Positions 7,694 to 17,119 are shown, counted from the stretch's first letter. The stretch: DNA of 64,000 nt from UBA4661 sp002405405 (GCA_036847245.1 DAIUAL010000001.1:8733-72732), one strand, 5' to 3'. Program-made: numbers and translations. Notes: generated by a model from the sequence alone, not told the origin.

Positions 7694-8461
7694 ATGCACA
7701 CAGACACAACACAACAGCATATTTCGTTACGTATGAGCAAGCATGATAGTATTCAGGGTATTGCTATTGCCCTGACGATTATCGTGGCATGGTGTGTTAT
7801 GCTATACCTTTTACTTCATTTTGATGTAGATACTCATCGTTGGTTTATTTTCCCGGCTTGCCTTGCAATGACCTTACTCTACACGGGACTTTTTATCACG
7901 GCACATGATGCCATGCACGGTTCAATTGCACGCCATTTCCGGCGCAGTAATACATTACTTGGTATCATCGCGGTTGCGCTCTATGCCGTTTTTTCATACC
8001 GAAAACTATGGTTTAAACATTGGGAACATCATCGGCATGTAGCGAGTAGTCAAGACCCCGATTATCATGATGGTGTGCGTACGGGATTTTGGGCATGGTA
8101 TGGTCATTTCTTACGCAATTATGTTAGTGTTGGTCAGATCTGTGCTATGGCAATTATCTTCAATGTGTTGCATCATGGTGCGCATATTCCCTTGGGTAAT
8201 CTTCTGCTCTTTTGGGTTGCTCCCGCTCTTCTGAGTACACTGCAACTCTTCTATTTCGGCACCTATCGACCGCACAGAGAACCGGAACATGGCTATGACA
8301 ATCGGCATCGCTCAACCAGTAATGATTTTCCCGTGTGGTTGTCATTTCTCACTTGTTATCATTTTGGGTATCATTGGGAACATCATGAGTATCCCTCCGT
8401 GTCGTGGTGGCGACTGCCTCGTATTCGGCAACAACGTACAGAGAAATCCATTCATCCATGA
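7694..8461 (+). CDS. crtW: beta-carotene ketolase, CrtW type
   Basis: A membrane di-iron oxygenase of the fatty-acid desaturase superfamily that adds 4-keto groups to beta-ionone rings (echinenone, canthaxanthin or astaxanthin synthesis). The 255-residue length is typical of CrtW. The histidine clusters are in order: ITAHDAMHG (about 74-82), HWEHHRHV (about 112-119) and the C-terminal YHFGYHWEHHEYPSVSWW (about 220-237). FYFGTYRPHR, another CrtW hallmark, precedes the last cluster. Four hydrophobic segments are visible. It stands alone between divergent and convergent neighbours, without crtB, crtI or crtY in the window, so its substrate pathway must be encoded elsewhere. Confidence 0.9.
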   Translation: MHTDTTQQHISLRMSKHDSIQGIAIALTIIVAWCVMLYLLLHFDVDTHRWFIFPACLAMTLLYTGLFITAHDAMHGSIARHFRRSNTLLGIIAVALYAVFSYRKLWFKHWEHHRHVASSQDPDYHDGVRTGFWAWYGHFLRNYVSVGQICAMAIIFNVLHHGAHIPLGNLLLFWVAPALLSTLQLFYFGTYRPHREPEHGYDNRHRSTSNDFPVWLSFLTCYHFGYHWEHHEYPSVSWWRLPRIRQQRTEKSIHP

Positions 8462-8491
8462 TACACCCATCAAAGATGTTTGATGAGTGAA

Positions 8492-9487
8492 TTACAAACT
8501 TGCATTGACCGTAATGCGATGTGCCATACCTGCCGCACCAAACGAACTGAATCCATAATCCATGCGGATAGATTTTACGACAATACCAATGCCTGCGGTA
8601 ACACCGGATAAGCCAGCTGAACGCTCAGGTGCAAGAGCTTGACGGCGATTGTTGTTGTATCCTACACGCACAAGTGCATTTTTACTAAGGGTAATTTCGC
8701 CACCCACAGAAAAATCTCGAAAGCGTGAAATGAAATCACCATTCTGCCGATTAACGCTATTAAATGAAAAATTGAAGAGCATCGGTAAACCACGTAAAGC
8801 ATGATTAAAGCCCACACGTAAATCAGCGGGCAGACCAAAACGTTCGCCTGTGTACGTGCTTGTTTGTACGCCTGCGTGAATAAGTGCTACCGCTAAATTC
8901 ACTCGCTGCTTACTGATGCGATACAACATGCCTGCACTCAAACTCATGCCTGTTGCTCCTGCGTCATCTAATTGGCTGGCGATAAAAGTACCGCTCACAC
9001 CATAAAACCAATTCGTATCTAATTGATTGGCATACATGAACGATACTGCCATATCAAATGCCGAAAATGTTCCGGTAATATCACGTCCATTGGTGGTACG
9101 GTCAAATGAACCATAATTGATGTAATTCACAGCAACGCCTGCTGTGCCGCGTGTGCGCAGACCATATCGCTCTAAGGGTGAAGCAAATGCAATCGTGCCT
9201 GCATTGATGTCGGCAATATGTTTGAAAAAGGTTGCTTCAAAGTTATAGTCCAAGGAGGTCGCAAGAATAGCAGGATTCATCATGCTTGCCGCTACATCAC
9301 CCTCTAAAGCAATCCCTGTCCCGCCCAGTCCGGCAATACGAGCTGACGGCTCATTACGCAAAAAGGAAAAACCTGATATTTGCCCAAAGGCGGGTGTAGA
9401 AACTACAAAAGCAATCAGACAGAATACGCAAGATCGTAGCACGAAGAAGGGCAAATCACAAGAAAAAACACAATGAAATATTCGCAT
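8492..9487 (-). CDS. porQ: type IX secretion system protein PorQ
   Basis: An outer-membrane beta-barrel of the PorQ/PorV (FadL-like) group, which takes part in the attachment or maturation of T9SS cargo at the cell surface. A signal peptide ends around STPAFGQ (about residue 35). The conserved start of the mature protein follows: FSFLRNEPSARIAGLGGTG, then MMNPAIL, HIADINAGTIAFA and NYINYGSF, in the order seen in PorQ. The C terminus MAHRITVNASL ends in a beta-strand as expected for a barrel. About 331 residues is normal for PorQ. The window also holds a secreted protein with a T9SS-type C-terminal domain at 57063-59651, a plausible client. Confidence 0.85.
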   Translation of the reverse strand: MRIFHCVFSCDLPFFVLRSCVFCLIAFVVSTPAFGQISGFSFLRNEPSARIAGLGGTGIALEGDVAASMMNPAILATSLDYNFEATFFKHIADINAGTIAFASPLERYGLRTRGTAGVAVNYINYGSFDRTTNGRDITGTFSAFDMAVSFMYANQLDTNWFYGVSGTFIASQLDDAGATGMSLSAGMLYRISKQRVNLAVALIHAGVQTSTYTGERFGLPADLRVGFNHALRGLPMLFNFSFNSVNRQNGDFISRFRDFSVGGEITLSKNALVRVGYNNNRRQALAPERSAGLSGVTAGIGIVVKSIRMDYGFSSFGAAGMAHRITVNASL

Positions 9488-9539
9488 ACAGCAAGAGATG
9501 TCGTAACAGAAGAGGAAAGAACTTTATGAAAAAGAAAGA

Positions 9540-9998
9540 TCATGAAGCAGAAATGTTCTGCGAGCGATGAGCATAAGTCATCAAAGCATCAAAAAACCAT
9601 TGTGGCGGGCGGATCGGTTTGACCGTACCGGTTTGAGCAAAAGCAAGTTTAGTGTGCCCTTGTACAATCAGTGTTTCCGAACCATCCTGTTCTTTACGAG
9701 TAATCTTGTACTCAAGGTGCAGAATAGGGCTTCGCTGAATGGTTGCTGTAGTATGGATATACAGTAAGTCATCATACCTCGCCGGAGTTTTGAATTGCAA
9801 TGTAGTTTCAATGACGGGAAAAATCACACCACGAGCTTCAATCTCTGCATATGGCAGACCCGCTGCTCGAAGCAATTCTGTACGACCTATCTCAAAATAA
9901 TACAGGTAGTTACCATGCCAAACAATTCCCATTTGGTCTGTTTCACCATAACGGGTACGGAGTTCTGAGCGATGATACACTGTAAGTGGTTCGAGCAT
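9540..9998 (-). CDS. acyl-CoA thioesterase, YbgC/FadM-type hotdog fold
   Basis: A 152-residue hotdog-fold thioesterase that hydrolyses acyl-CoA. The family signature RYGETDQMGIVWHGNYLYYF is at about residues 16-35; the aspartate in ETDQMG is the usual catalytic residue of the 4-hydroxybenzoyl-CoA thioesterase type. ARGVIFPVIETTLQFKTPAR, also typical, follows. Start set at the ATG at 9998; an in-frame TTG at 10010 would add four residues. It lies between porQ and parB on the same strand with gaps of about 50 and 117 bases, so it may be in a loose operon. The physiological acyl-CoA cannot be told from the sequence. Confidence 0.88.
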   Translation of the reverse strand: MLEPLTVYHRSELRTRYGETDQMGIVWHGNYLYYFEIGRTELLRAAGLPYAEIEARGVIFPVIETTLQFKTPARYDDLLYIHTTATIQRSPILHLEYKITRKEQDGSETLIVQGHTKLAFAQTGTVKPIRPPQWFFDALMTYAHRSQNISAS

Positions 9999-10115
9999 GA
10001 AAGCATTCAAAAAATAACGAGAAGAAATTGGAACTTCGCTGCATCAGTCCGTGCAAAGATGATAAGACTCCATCAAAGAGTATGTCTTCTTATCTGAAAA
10101 AAGTTAGGCATAGCA

Positions 10116-11171
10116 CTACAATTGTACTTGTAGAAGCAGGTCACGTAAGCGCTCTAAGTCATCCGTAGAGTAGAATTCTATTTCGATGGTACCACTGCCA
10201 TCTGTACGTGAGCGTACTTTGACCTGTGTTGCTAAGACCTGCTGTAATTCATTCGCTACTGACTCCTCATTAGGGGCAGCCGTAGTTGTAGATTCGTCAG
10301 TCGAAGAAGTTTGCTTGCCTGATTTTTTATTGGGCGCAGAAGATTTTGTTGAAGATTGTCCTTGCACGGCTTGCTGATTTGGTGCCATTGGAGGAGCAAC
10401 GGCAATTGCCGAGAGTGCTTTGGATAAGGTTGTACCATGCTCAACGACTTTTACCAATTCTTCTGTTTTTCGTACTGAAAGTTCGTGCTCTACAATAGCA
10501 TGATACATATCAGTCATGTCGCTTTCTTGTGATAATGCAAGCAACGAGCGTGCATGACCCATGGTGATTTGCTTAGTACGCAATGCCGTTTGTACATCGC
10601 CCGGTAGACGAAGTAATCGTAAAAAATTGGTGACGGTGGTTCGGTCTTTACCGACTTTTTTTGCAACCTCTTCTTGAATCAAACCACATTCATCCATCAG
10701 ACGGCGATAGCCCAGAGCAACTTCAATCGGGTTCAAATTCTCGCGTTGAACGTTCTCGATCAATGCCAATTCCAACATTTCGACATCATGTTCGATATCG
10801 AGAATGTATGCGGGAATTTTTTTGAGACCAATTTCACGTGACGCACGGAATCGACGTTCACCGGCAATAATTTCATAGCCACCTTCGACTCGGCGAACAG
10901 TGATCGGTTGGATAACACCTTTTTCTTTGATAGACTTTTTCAAATCTTCGAGTGCAACGGGATCAAAATCTTCGCGAGGTTGCATTTTGTTCGGACGTAT
11001 TTTCTCTAATCCGACCATTGCCGTAATGCCGACAGACTGCCCGTCATCGCTACCGGAGATAAGTTGTTGAGCCGGCGCGAATGGATTAATACCACTACCC
11101 CCCGTCATTTGTGTCGGGAGTAGTGCCTCTAAACCTTTGCCAAGTCCTGTAAGTTGTTTTGTTTTTGCCAT
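10116..11171 (-). CDS. parB: chromosome partitioning protein ParB (Spo0J family)
   Basis: A CTP-dependent DNA clamp that loads at parS and spreads, working with ParA in origin segregation. The N-terminal ParA-contact segment LGKGLEALLP is at about residues 8-17. The CTP-binding motif AGERRFRASREIGLKKIPA is at about 105-123, then LIENVQRENLNPIE, and a helix-turn-helix at about 160-185 (EEVAKKVGKDRTTVTNFLRL). A Q/S/T-rich linker of about 60 residues precedes a C-terminal dimerisation domain. The frame is open to 11306, but the ATG at 11171 gives the normal N terminus. parA lies 58 bases upstream in the same orientation, the usual soj-spo0J arrangement, often near oriC. No clear parS site was found. 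Confidence 0.95.
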   Translation of the reverse strand: MAKTKQLTGLGKGLEALLPTQMTGGSGINPFAPAQQLISGSDDGQSVGITAMVGLEKIRPNKMQPREDFDPVALEDLKKSIKEKGVIQPITVRRVEGGYEIIAGERRFRASREIGLKKIPAYILDIEHDVEMLELALIENVQRENLNPIEVALGYRRLMDECGLIQEEVAKKVGKDRTTVTNFLRLLRLPGDVQTALRTKQITMGHARSLLALSQESDMTDMYHAIVEHELSVRKTEELVKVVEHGTTLSKALSAIAVAPPMAPNQQAVQGQSSTKSSAPNKKSGKQTSSTDESTTTAAPNEESVANELQQVLATQVKVRSRTDGSGTIEIEFYSTDDLERLRDLLLQVQL

Positions 11172-11229
11172 GTTTCTTCTTGAGTAAAAATCTTCTTCGA
11201 TAAAATCGTCTATGTGAAAATGCTTGTTA

Positions 11230-12153
11230 TTACTGCGGATTGATGACAGATTGCTCGGTTGCAGTATGTATTGGAGCAATGGTTTTAGCCGCATGATGTG
11301 TGCCATTATGTGGATGTTCGGCGACGACAGTATCTATTGTCTGTGTCGTTTCGGGTGGGGCTACGGATACAACTCCTTGCGGAATTGATATGCCATTACG
11401 GCGCATGATCTCTGTAGCAAGCTCCATATAATGCTTCGATCCGAGCGAAAGTGCATCATATAGTAAAACAGGTTTCCCATGACTTGGCGCTTCAGAAAGC
11501 CGCACATTACGAGCGATGAGGGTTTCGAGAACATTGTTGCCAAGCAAGCGTTTGACCTCTTGCACGACCTGATTGGATAAGCGCAAACGACTGTCAAACA
11601 TCGTCAGTAGAATACCTTCAACGGCAAGATTAGGATTCAGTAATTGCTTTACCCGAGAAATGGTGTTGAGCAATTGCCCAAGACCTTCGAGTGCGTAGTA
11701 TTCACACTGTACCGGAACTAAGATAGAATCTGCCGCTGTAAGTGCATTTAGAGTAAGCAAACCAAGCGATGGGGGGCAGTCAATCAAAATAAATGCATAT
11801 TTACGACGGAGTTCTTCAAGTTTATTACGGAGAACATAGCTTCGATTATCCTCATGCACGAGTTCAATTTCCGCACCGACAAGATTGATATGCGAAGGTA
11901 ACAAATCCAGAAAAGGCATTTCGGTTGCATGAACGGCATCAACACCCGGCAGATCGGTTACCATCAACTCGTAAATCGTGTTTTCTAAATTTTTGACATC
12001 AACACCAACACCGCTGGAGGCATTGGCTTGAGGATCAATATCAATGATAAGAGTTCTTTGCTCCATCGCGGCGAAGGAGGCAGAAAGATTTACGGCAGTA
12101 GTGGTTTTTCCAACACCGCCTTTTTGATTGGCAATCGCTATAACTTTACCCAT
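11230..12153 (-). CDS. parA: chromosome partitioning ATPase ParA (Soj family)
   Basis: A deviant-Walker ATPase that binds nucleoid DNA as an ATP dimer and is stimulated by ParB. The N terminus [20 protein letters not shown] carries the deviant Walker A with its signature lysine (KGGVGKT). [17 protein letters not shown] (Walker A') and [14 protein letters not shown] (Walker B) follow in order. The core is about 255 residues; the remaining C-terminal 50 residues are a low-complexity tail rich in T, H and A that is longer than usual for Soj. It heads the parA-parB pair. The 248 bases upstream (12154-12401) hold no gene and probably contain its promoter. Confidence 0.95.
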   Translation of the reverse strand: MGKVIAIANQKGGVGKTTTAVNLSASFAAMEQRTLIIDIDPQANASSGVGVDVKNLENTIYELMVTDLPGVDAVHATEMPFLDLLPSHINLVGAEIELVHEDNRSYVLRNKLEELRRKYAFILIDCPPSLGLLTLNALTAADSILVPVQCEYYALEGLGQLLNTISRVKQLLNPNLAVEGILLTMFDSRLRLSNQVVQEVKRLLGNNVLETLIARNVRLSEAPSHGKPVLLYDALSLGSKHYMELATEIMRRNGISIPQGVVSVAPPETTQTIDTVVAEHPHNGTHHAAKTIAPIHTATEQSVINPQ

Positions 12154-12401
12154 ATGTAGAAAATCGGAGATTCATGGAGAAACAATCATGATCTGTGTTA
12201 TTGTATGTATGCACACACATCATACACAGAGTAGGAAGAATGAAAAGAGGGGCAAACTTACCGAAAATCACCGAAAGCATCGAATACTACCCGCATGATG
12301 TCTCCATATCGAGCTAAAGCAGGAGATAGAGCGCGACTATATTCGTGTTTATGGAAACAATATGGCTAGTCTACATAATCGCATAGCGTAAGAAAATATG
12401 C

Positions 12402-13427
12402 TCAAGGAACACGAAAGAATTGTATCAAATTATCAAGCTGTGAATGCGACAGTGCAATAATCAGACGATCATTGCGTTGAAGGATATATGCCGGGTCGGG
12501 CGGAAAAAAGAGTTTGCCGTCATGTGCAACGATAGCAAGTGCCATAGCATTATAAATGCTCCGTACATCAATATCGGCAAGTGTTCTGCCGATGATGCTT
12601 TCTTTGATAATGATAAATTCTTCGATGACAACATCGAAGGAATATTTCCCGGTAGCTAATTGAAAGGTATCAATAATGCTTGTTTGCAAAAGCATGAGCG
12701 TCAGTCGTGCGGCACCCGAATCATACGGTGATGCTACTTTATTGGCACCGGCGCGAATAAGTTTCGGCACAGTCGAAGCAACATCAGAGCGTGCGACAAT
12801 ATGTAAATCAGGATTTAAGCCACGAGCAGTGAGAGTCACAAATACATTGAGTGCATCATCGCTGAGGGCTGAAACAAGACCCTTGGCAACACGGATACCG
12901 GCTTGCTCTAAAACTTCTTCTGATGTCGCATCGCCGATGATATGAGGAATACCCAACTCTTTAAGGGTTTTTCTTGTGTCAGGATTTTGATCAATAACGA
13001 CAAAGTCCTTACGTAGAGATTGGACTTCGCTTGCAATGCGGTGTCCGATGCGACCATAACCGCAAATAATGTAATGATTATTCATGGCACGAATTTTCCG
13101 AAGGTTTAATCGTTGATAAAGAATTTCTGAATGTAAAATACTTTGGGCAATAATCGTAACTGTATACGACAAACTGCCTACGCCAAGAAAAATAAGACCT
13201 ATAGTAAAGACTCGACCATAAAATGATAAGGGATGAATTTCACTAAACCCAATGGTAAACACGGTAATAATGGTCATATACAAGCTGTCGAAGAAATTCC
13301 ACTGTTCGATGAACATATAGCCTGTTGTACCTGCAGCAAAGACAAATCCCATGACGCATAAGAGCAGAATAGGTGTATTACTTCGAATACGCCGGAATAC
13401 GCGCAAGACAGAGGATTGTGCTTTCAT
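12402..13427 (-). CDS. potassium channel with RCK (TrkA-N/TrkA-C) domains
   Basis: A two-transmembrane ion channel fused to cytoplasmic RCK domains, like MthK-type channels. Two membrane segments (about 17-40 and 72-95) flank a pore loop with the selectivity-filter motif TVFTIGFSEIHPLS. TrkA-N starts with the Rossmann motif YIICGYGRIGHRIA at about 118-131 and includes VVIDQNPDTRK and IIGDATSEEVLEQAGI. TrkA-C occupies about 255-340 and ends in RNDRLIIALS. The filter has serine where most K+ channels have the last glycine (GFS rather than GFG or GYG). The start is the ATG at 13427; a GTG at 13466 is also in frame. Ligand (NAD, nucleotide or Ca2+) cannot be told. Confidence 0.88.
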   Translation of the reverse strand: MKAQSSVLRVFRRIRSNTPILLLCVMGFVFAAGTTGYMFIEQWNFFDSLYMTIITVFTIGFSEIHPLSFYGRVFTIGLIFLGVGSLSYTVTIIAQSILHSEILYQRLNLRKIRAMNNHYIICGYGRIGHRIASEVQSLRKDFVVIDQNPDTRKTLKELGIPHIIGDATSEEVLEQAGIRVAKGLVSALSDDALNVFVTLTARGLNPDLHIVARSDVASTVPKLIRAGANKVASPYDSGAARLTLMLLQTSIIDTFQLATGKYSFDVVIEEFIIIKESIIGRTLADIDVRSIYNAMALAIVAHDGKLFFPPDPAYILQRNDRLIIALSHSQLDNLIQFFRVP

Positions 13428-13537
13428 AATGAGTTGTGGAGAGATAGTTGGCGAGAGAGTGTACACATGAGGATTGATACGAATCTATTAAATTCTGCCT
13501 TCAACCGTGTTCGTTCTTCTTTTTGGTTTTTTATTTC

Positions 13538-14911
13538 ATGACTTCACAGATGGCTTCTTCATGGCGAGCATGGGTACTTCTTGCTCTTCTACTCTTAGCA
13601 TATATTTCTTCTATTGTTGATCGTGTAGTGATTTCCTTTGTTGTGCAGCCCATGAAACTTGCTTTTGGGGTGAATGATACGGCAATTTCTTACTTGGGGG
13701 GGATTGCTTTTACCTTGTTTTATGCAATATTGGGTGTGCCGATTGCCCGCTATGCCGATCGTTTAAATCCCCTCGGTAAAAGCCGACAAATTCTGATTGC
13801 AAGCGGTGTTGGGGTATGGAGTATTGCGACTGTTCTCTGTGGATTTACGACAAGTTACAACAGTATGTTCGCCGCACGGGTGGGTGTTGCTGTAGGTGAG
13901 GCAGTATTGGGTCCTGTGGCATATGCGCTATTGGCGAGCAATTTTACGGAGCGTCAGCGTGGTTTAGCACTCAGCATCTATGGTTTAGGAATTCCCTTTG
14001 GGCAGGGGATTGCTTTTTGGATAGCAGGCAAAGCCGTGCAGTATGCAAGTGGCTTTGCGCAACTCCCCCTATCGAATATCATGGGAGATTTTTTTTCTTC
14101 ATCCATCGGTGCGATGACAATTCCGGGCTGGCAAATTATTTTTCTGGTGGTGGGCATGCCGGGTTTGTTGGTTGCTTTCGCACTTGCACTGTTGCCTGCG
14201 CGCTACAGTAGTGCAGCTTTTGAAGAACGCCACCATGCAGAGCAACGAACACTCGGTGAATATCTAAGGAACAACATTGCAGCGATTTTGTGGCATTGCG
14301 TAGGTTTTGGAGTTTTTGCCATGTATTATCAAGGGTGTGGCTTTTGGTTTGTCGAGCATTTTGTACGGAGTTATGGGTGGAATAAAGCAGATATTGGTGC
14401 GGCGTATGGTATATGTGCTGCTGTCTTTGGTACCGGTGGTTTAATCATTGCCGGTATGACAAGCAGAGTAGAGCATGGTGATGTACAGCATGGTGATGTA
14501 CAGCATGATGTACGAAACACATTGCATCGCAAATATCATTTACTTCGTATAGGGTCGGTGATGTTATGTTTCGTAGGTGTATTTATGCCGCTTATGCCAA
14601 CCGGTATCGGCTCGGTGATTGTTTTGGGAATGGTATGCTTTGTAGGATTAGCACCGTATGGTATTGCGGCAGCGGTTATTCAAGATACAACGCCCGTCTA
14701 TTTGCGAGCACAGATGGGAGGTGTGTACTTGTTGGTATTGAATGTTATTGCAGGGGTGTGCGGACCCGTTGTCGTATCATGGATCACGGAGTATGCTTTT
14801 GGGTATTCGGGTGCATTACGATATAGCATCAGTATCATTGGCGGTGTCTGTGGTATAGTGTCGTGGTGGATGTTTGGTCGTGCGCAAGCAGAATACGATA
14901 AGATTGTGTGA
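13538..14911 (+). CDS. major facilitator superfamily transporter
   Basis: A 457-residue inner-membrane protein with about 12 hydrophobic segments. The first half has the MFS signature region between TM2 and TM3 (ARYADRLNPLGKSRQILIAS) and the TM4-TM5 stretch FAARVGVAVGEAVLGPVAYA, which resembles Spinster-like and sugar-phosphate-type MFS carriers. The central loop between TM6 and TM7 contains ERHHAEQRTLGEY. A later loop holds a short in-frame tandem repeat (HGDVQHGDVQHDV). Start set at the ATG at 13538; the frame can also begin at a TTG at 13523. Substrate unknown. It diverges from the K+ channel gene, with about 110 bases between the starts. Confidence 0.85.
   Translation: MTSQMASSWRAWVLLALLLLAYISSIVDRVVISFVVQPMKLAFGVNDTAISYLGGIAFTLFYAILGVPIARYADRLNPLGKSRQILIASGVGVWSIATVLCGFTTSYNSMFAARVGVAVGEAVLGPVAYALLASNFTERQRGLALSIYGLGIPFGQGIAFWIAGKAVQYASGFAQLPLSNIMGDFFSSSIGAMTIPGWQIIFLVVGMPGLLVAFALALLPARYSSAAFEERHHAEQRTLGEYLRNNIAAILWHCVGFGVFAMYYQGCGFWFVEHFVRSYGWNKADIGAAYGICAAVFGTGGLIIAGMTSRVEHGDVQHGDVQHDVRNTLHRKYHLLRIGSVMLCFVGVFMPLMPTGIGSVIVLGMVCFVGLAPYGIAAAVIQDTTPVYLRAQMGGVYLLVLNVIAGVCGPVVVSWITEYAFGYSGALRYSISIIGGVCGIVSWWMFGRAQAEYDKIV
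14472..14513 (+). repeat. in-frame 15-bp tandem repeat inside the MFS gene
   Basis: Two perfect copies of agcatggtgatgtac (14472-14486, 14487-14501) and a third lacking one codon (14502-14513). It encodes HGDVQ-HGDVQ-HDV in a loop between membrane segments. The copy number could vary without breaking the frame. Confidence 0.85.
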
Positions 14912-15084
14912 TAAGGTGTTGTCGTAGAGACAAGCAGAGAATTCCTTCGCCATTAAAGGAGCATTTGCAGTAATTTTGAGTAGTTTTCTTGCTGTTAATC
15001 GACATTTATTCAGTGTGTTAAACTGTTCGGTGGATAGAATGTTGTTTTGCTTTATGAACTAAGAAATATCAATCAGTATCAATC

Positions 15085-15900
15085 ATGATAAAGTATCCGA
15101 GAGTCTGTAGTCCAAGTTTTATTCTTGCCATGGTTACGTGGAGTTTGTCGTGCTTTCTTTCGCTTTCAGCACAAGGAATGTCACAAGAGCGCGATACCAC
15201 ACGTCGTGTGCCGATTATTCGAACTTTGCCGGAGGGTGCTTCATCGCAGGGGTTTGATTCATTGAAAAGTATGCGCATTGTACGTGATACGAGCATTGGC
15301 ACAACAGCGCCTGGTGAGTATCCATATTCGCCGGAGCAGGATAGTGCATACTATGCGGCACTGGGTTTAGACGTACCAACTTCTTCACGCTTTATGGCAT
15401 TTGTACGACTGACACAGCCGCAATGGCTTGCTCTTAAGGAAATGAAACGTCTTTCGCCCACCGAGGCAATCATCGCCAATATGAATGCTATTCCTGCTTC
15501 GGCATTCAAACCACGCGGACAAGATTTGGCATTATATCAGTACAATCTCCAGCAGGCACTGTCAATTCCCGGGATTTATGATTTTAATCCTGCTATGCAG
15601 CAGTATCGTGGTGTGCAGATACCGCTTTCATGGATTGGCTCGTTGCTTGGTCTGACTGAAGATGTGTCGCCTCGTATAAAGTATACAGTTGAGCGAGATA
15701 GCTATGTTGAAATTGTGATTTATTCTACACAAGCTGTTGCCATACGACGTTTATTTGCAGGACATCAACCACCGGGTGATTATTCTATGTTTTGGGATGG
15801 TAATACCGATGGGGGCTATAAACCGGGTAAAGGTGATTATGTTGCTGAAGTCCGCATTGGGGAAAGTGGTATTGTTCGGAAGCGTATTCGGTTTGATTAA
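15085..15900 (+). CDS. exported protein with C-terminal FlgD-Ig-like domain
   Basis: A 271-residue protein of unknown function. It begins with a signal peptide (hydrophobic about 10-30, cleavage probably after SLSAQG). The central region matches nothing I recognise. The last 85 residues form an Ig-like beta domain of the FlgD type, seen in LFAGHQPPGDYSMFWDGN followed by G-Y-x-P-G-K-G-D-Y-V-A-E-V. In related phyla this fold often occurs at the C terminus of exported or surface proteins. The gene lies upstream of the NlpC/P60 lipoprotein gene on the same strand, with a gap of about 125 bases. Confidence 0.75.
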   Translation: MIKYPRVCSPSFILAMVTWSLSCFLSLSAQGMSQERDTTRRVPIIRTLPEGASSQGFDSLKSMRIVRDTSIGTTAPGEYPYSPEQDSAYYAALGLDVPTSSRFMAFVRLTQPQWLALKEMKRLSPTEAIIANMNAIPASAFKPRGQDLALYQYNLQQALSIPGIYDFNPAMQQYRGVQIPLSWIGSLLGLTEDVSPRIKYTVERDSYVEIVIYSTQAVAIRRLFAGHQPPGDYSMFWDGNTDGGYKPGKGDYVAEVRIGESGIVRKRIRFD

Positions 15901-16026
15901 GGTAGTTTCTGCGCGATAACTGTGTGCCTCTTCATCGCGCCACGACCACAATAATCGGCATACTTATTGCCCACTACTCCATGTAAAGGGTCTATTCGTT
16001 GAATAATTACCATTTGCGGAGGGCAT

Positions 16027-16710
16027 ATGAAGCCTCGCACTATTCTTTTGCAATACCTCGTATATGCACCTAAAGCAACTATGCTGATCTGCATGTGGGG
16101 TGTATTGCTGCTTGTTGGTTGTAGTTCTTCACGCACAGTTGATTCAGCAAAAAACACAAAAAAGCAATCTTCGGTCAGTATGAAAGGCGGTGGTACGCTG
16201 AGTAGCAAAAAAATCGGCGAAGTGCAGTACAAGGTTGCCTCGACACCAAAAGTTTTATCGCCTTCACTAACACCGCTCCACAAAAAAATTATTGCCGAGG
16301 CAGAATCATGGCTTGGTGTGCCGTACAGCTATGCAGGAATAACGCGCTTTGGTATTGATTGTTCTGCCCTAATGATGAACATTTACAATGCTTTAGGTAT
16401 ACCGATACCACGTACAGCCGCCGAGCAATTTGAATTCGGTACAGAGGTCGCACGCGAGGAAATGCTTCCGGGTGATTTGGTGTTTTTTAATACGACCGGT
16501 AGTCCTGCTTCGCATGTAGGAATTATGAGCAGTTCGGAGGAATTTATCCATGCGTCTTCATCGATTGGTGTAACAAAACAAAAATTATCAGATACGTATT
16601 TCTCGACGCGATGGAGTGGTGCAAGGCGGATTATCTCCTTGCCCAAACCAAAGGCAAAGCAGAAAGTCGGAAAAGAATCATCGCAGCAAGATGAATATCA
16701 TGAGGAATGA
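16027..16710 (+). CDS. NlpC/P60 family peptidoglycan endopeptidase lipoprotein
   Basis: A 227-residue wall hydrolase that cleaves peptide stems of peptidoglycan. The N-terminal hydrophobic segment ends in a lipobox, LLVGC, so it is probably membrane-anchored. A short S/K-rich linker precedes the NlpC/P60 domain at about 85-205. The catalytic triad is visible: Cys112 in FGIDCSALM, His163 in ASHVGIM and His175 in FIHASS. A purine-rich ribosome-binding site (ggagg) precedes the ATG at 16027. It is tail-to-tail with the yraN-like gene, with only four bases between the two coding ends and no obvious terminator. Confidence 0.9.
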   Translation: MKPRTILLQYLVYAPKATMLICMWGVLLLVGCSSSRTVDSAKNTKKQSSVSMKGGGTLSSKKIGEVQYKVASTPKVLSPSLTPLHKKIIAEAESWLGVPYSYAGITRFGIDCSALMMNIYNALGIPIPRTAAEQFEFGTEVAREEMLPGDLVFFNTTGSPASHVGIMSSSEEFIHASSSIGVTKQKLSDTYFSTRWSGARRIISLPKPKAKQKVGKESSQQDEYHEE

Positions 16711-16714
16711 AGAA

Positions 16715-17119
16715 TTAAAAACAATTTTTATGGTGGCGAATGATAGTGTTGCCATGGTGCGATTCAATAGCAACGACATCAAAACGGCAGGGTGTATCGT
16801 TGATATTGTGAAAGGCAAGATAGCTTTCTGCCATGCGTCGAATCGTACGTTGTTTGGAGGGCGTAACTGCTTCTTCAGGAGTGCCATAGCGTGTACTTCG
16901 ACGAAGTTTTACTTCGACAAACACAAGAGTATCTCCGTCACGTGCAATGATATCGATTTCTCCCATTTTGCCGACGCGGTAGTTAAGCGTAACAATGGTG
17001 ATGCCTTGTTCAATGAGATGGTTTATGGCAAGTGCTTCGCCTTGTGTACCAATCTTACGATTGTTTGCATGAGTTTTTTGTGGTACTGTAGATGATGAAG
17101 TATTCGTGCTCTTGTTCAT
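16715..17119 (-). CDS. YraN family (UPF0102) nuclease-like protein
   Basis: A 134-residue member of the YraN/UPF0102 family with a restriction-endonuclease-like fold. The catalytic-type motif is present: GEIDIIARDGDTLVFVEVKL (E-I-D...E-V-K). The N-terminal G-T-Q-G-E-A-L-A and the region RRSTRYGTPEEAVTPSKQ also match. In many genomes the gene lies near rnhB, but here it lies downstream of the glycosyltransferase gene. The frame is open to 17206, but the ATG at 17119 gives the normal N terminus. Its cellular role is not firmly established. Confidence 0.88.
   Translation of the reverse strand: MNKSTNTSSSTVPQKTHANNRKIGTQGEALAINHLIEQGITIVTLNYRVGKMGEIDIIARDGDTLVFVEVKLRRSTRYGTPEEAVTPSKQRTIRRMAESYLAFHNINDTPCRFDVVAIESHHGNTIIRHHKNCF

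Noticed and set aside
8468..8485. Terminator between crtW and porQ (catcaaa-gatg-tttgatg)
   Set aside because: The stem is only 7 bp, A/T-rich and has no T run on either side, so termination is not convincing.
10830..10845. parS site inside parB (aatttcacgtgacgca)
   Set aside because: It keeps the cacgtg core but matches the tgtttcacgtgaaaca consensus at only 12 of 16 positions, which can occur by chance near any cacgtg.
12346..12359. parS-like palindrome upstream of parA (tgttt-atgg-aaaca)
   Set aside because: The arms match parS, but the core is 4 bases instead of 6 and lacks CACGTG, so known ParB proteins would not be expected to bind.
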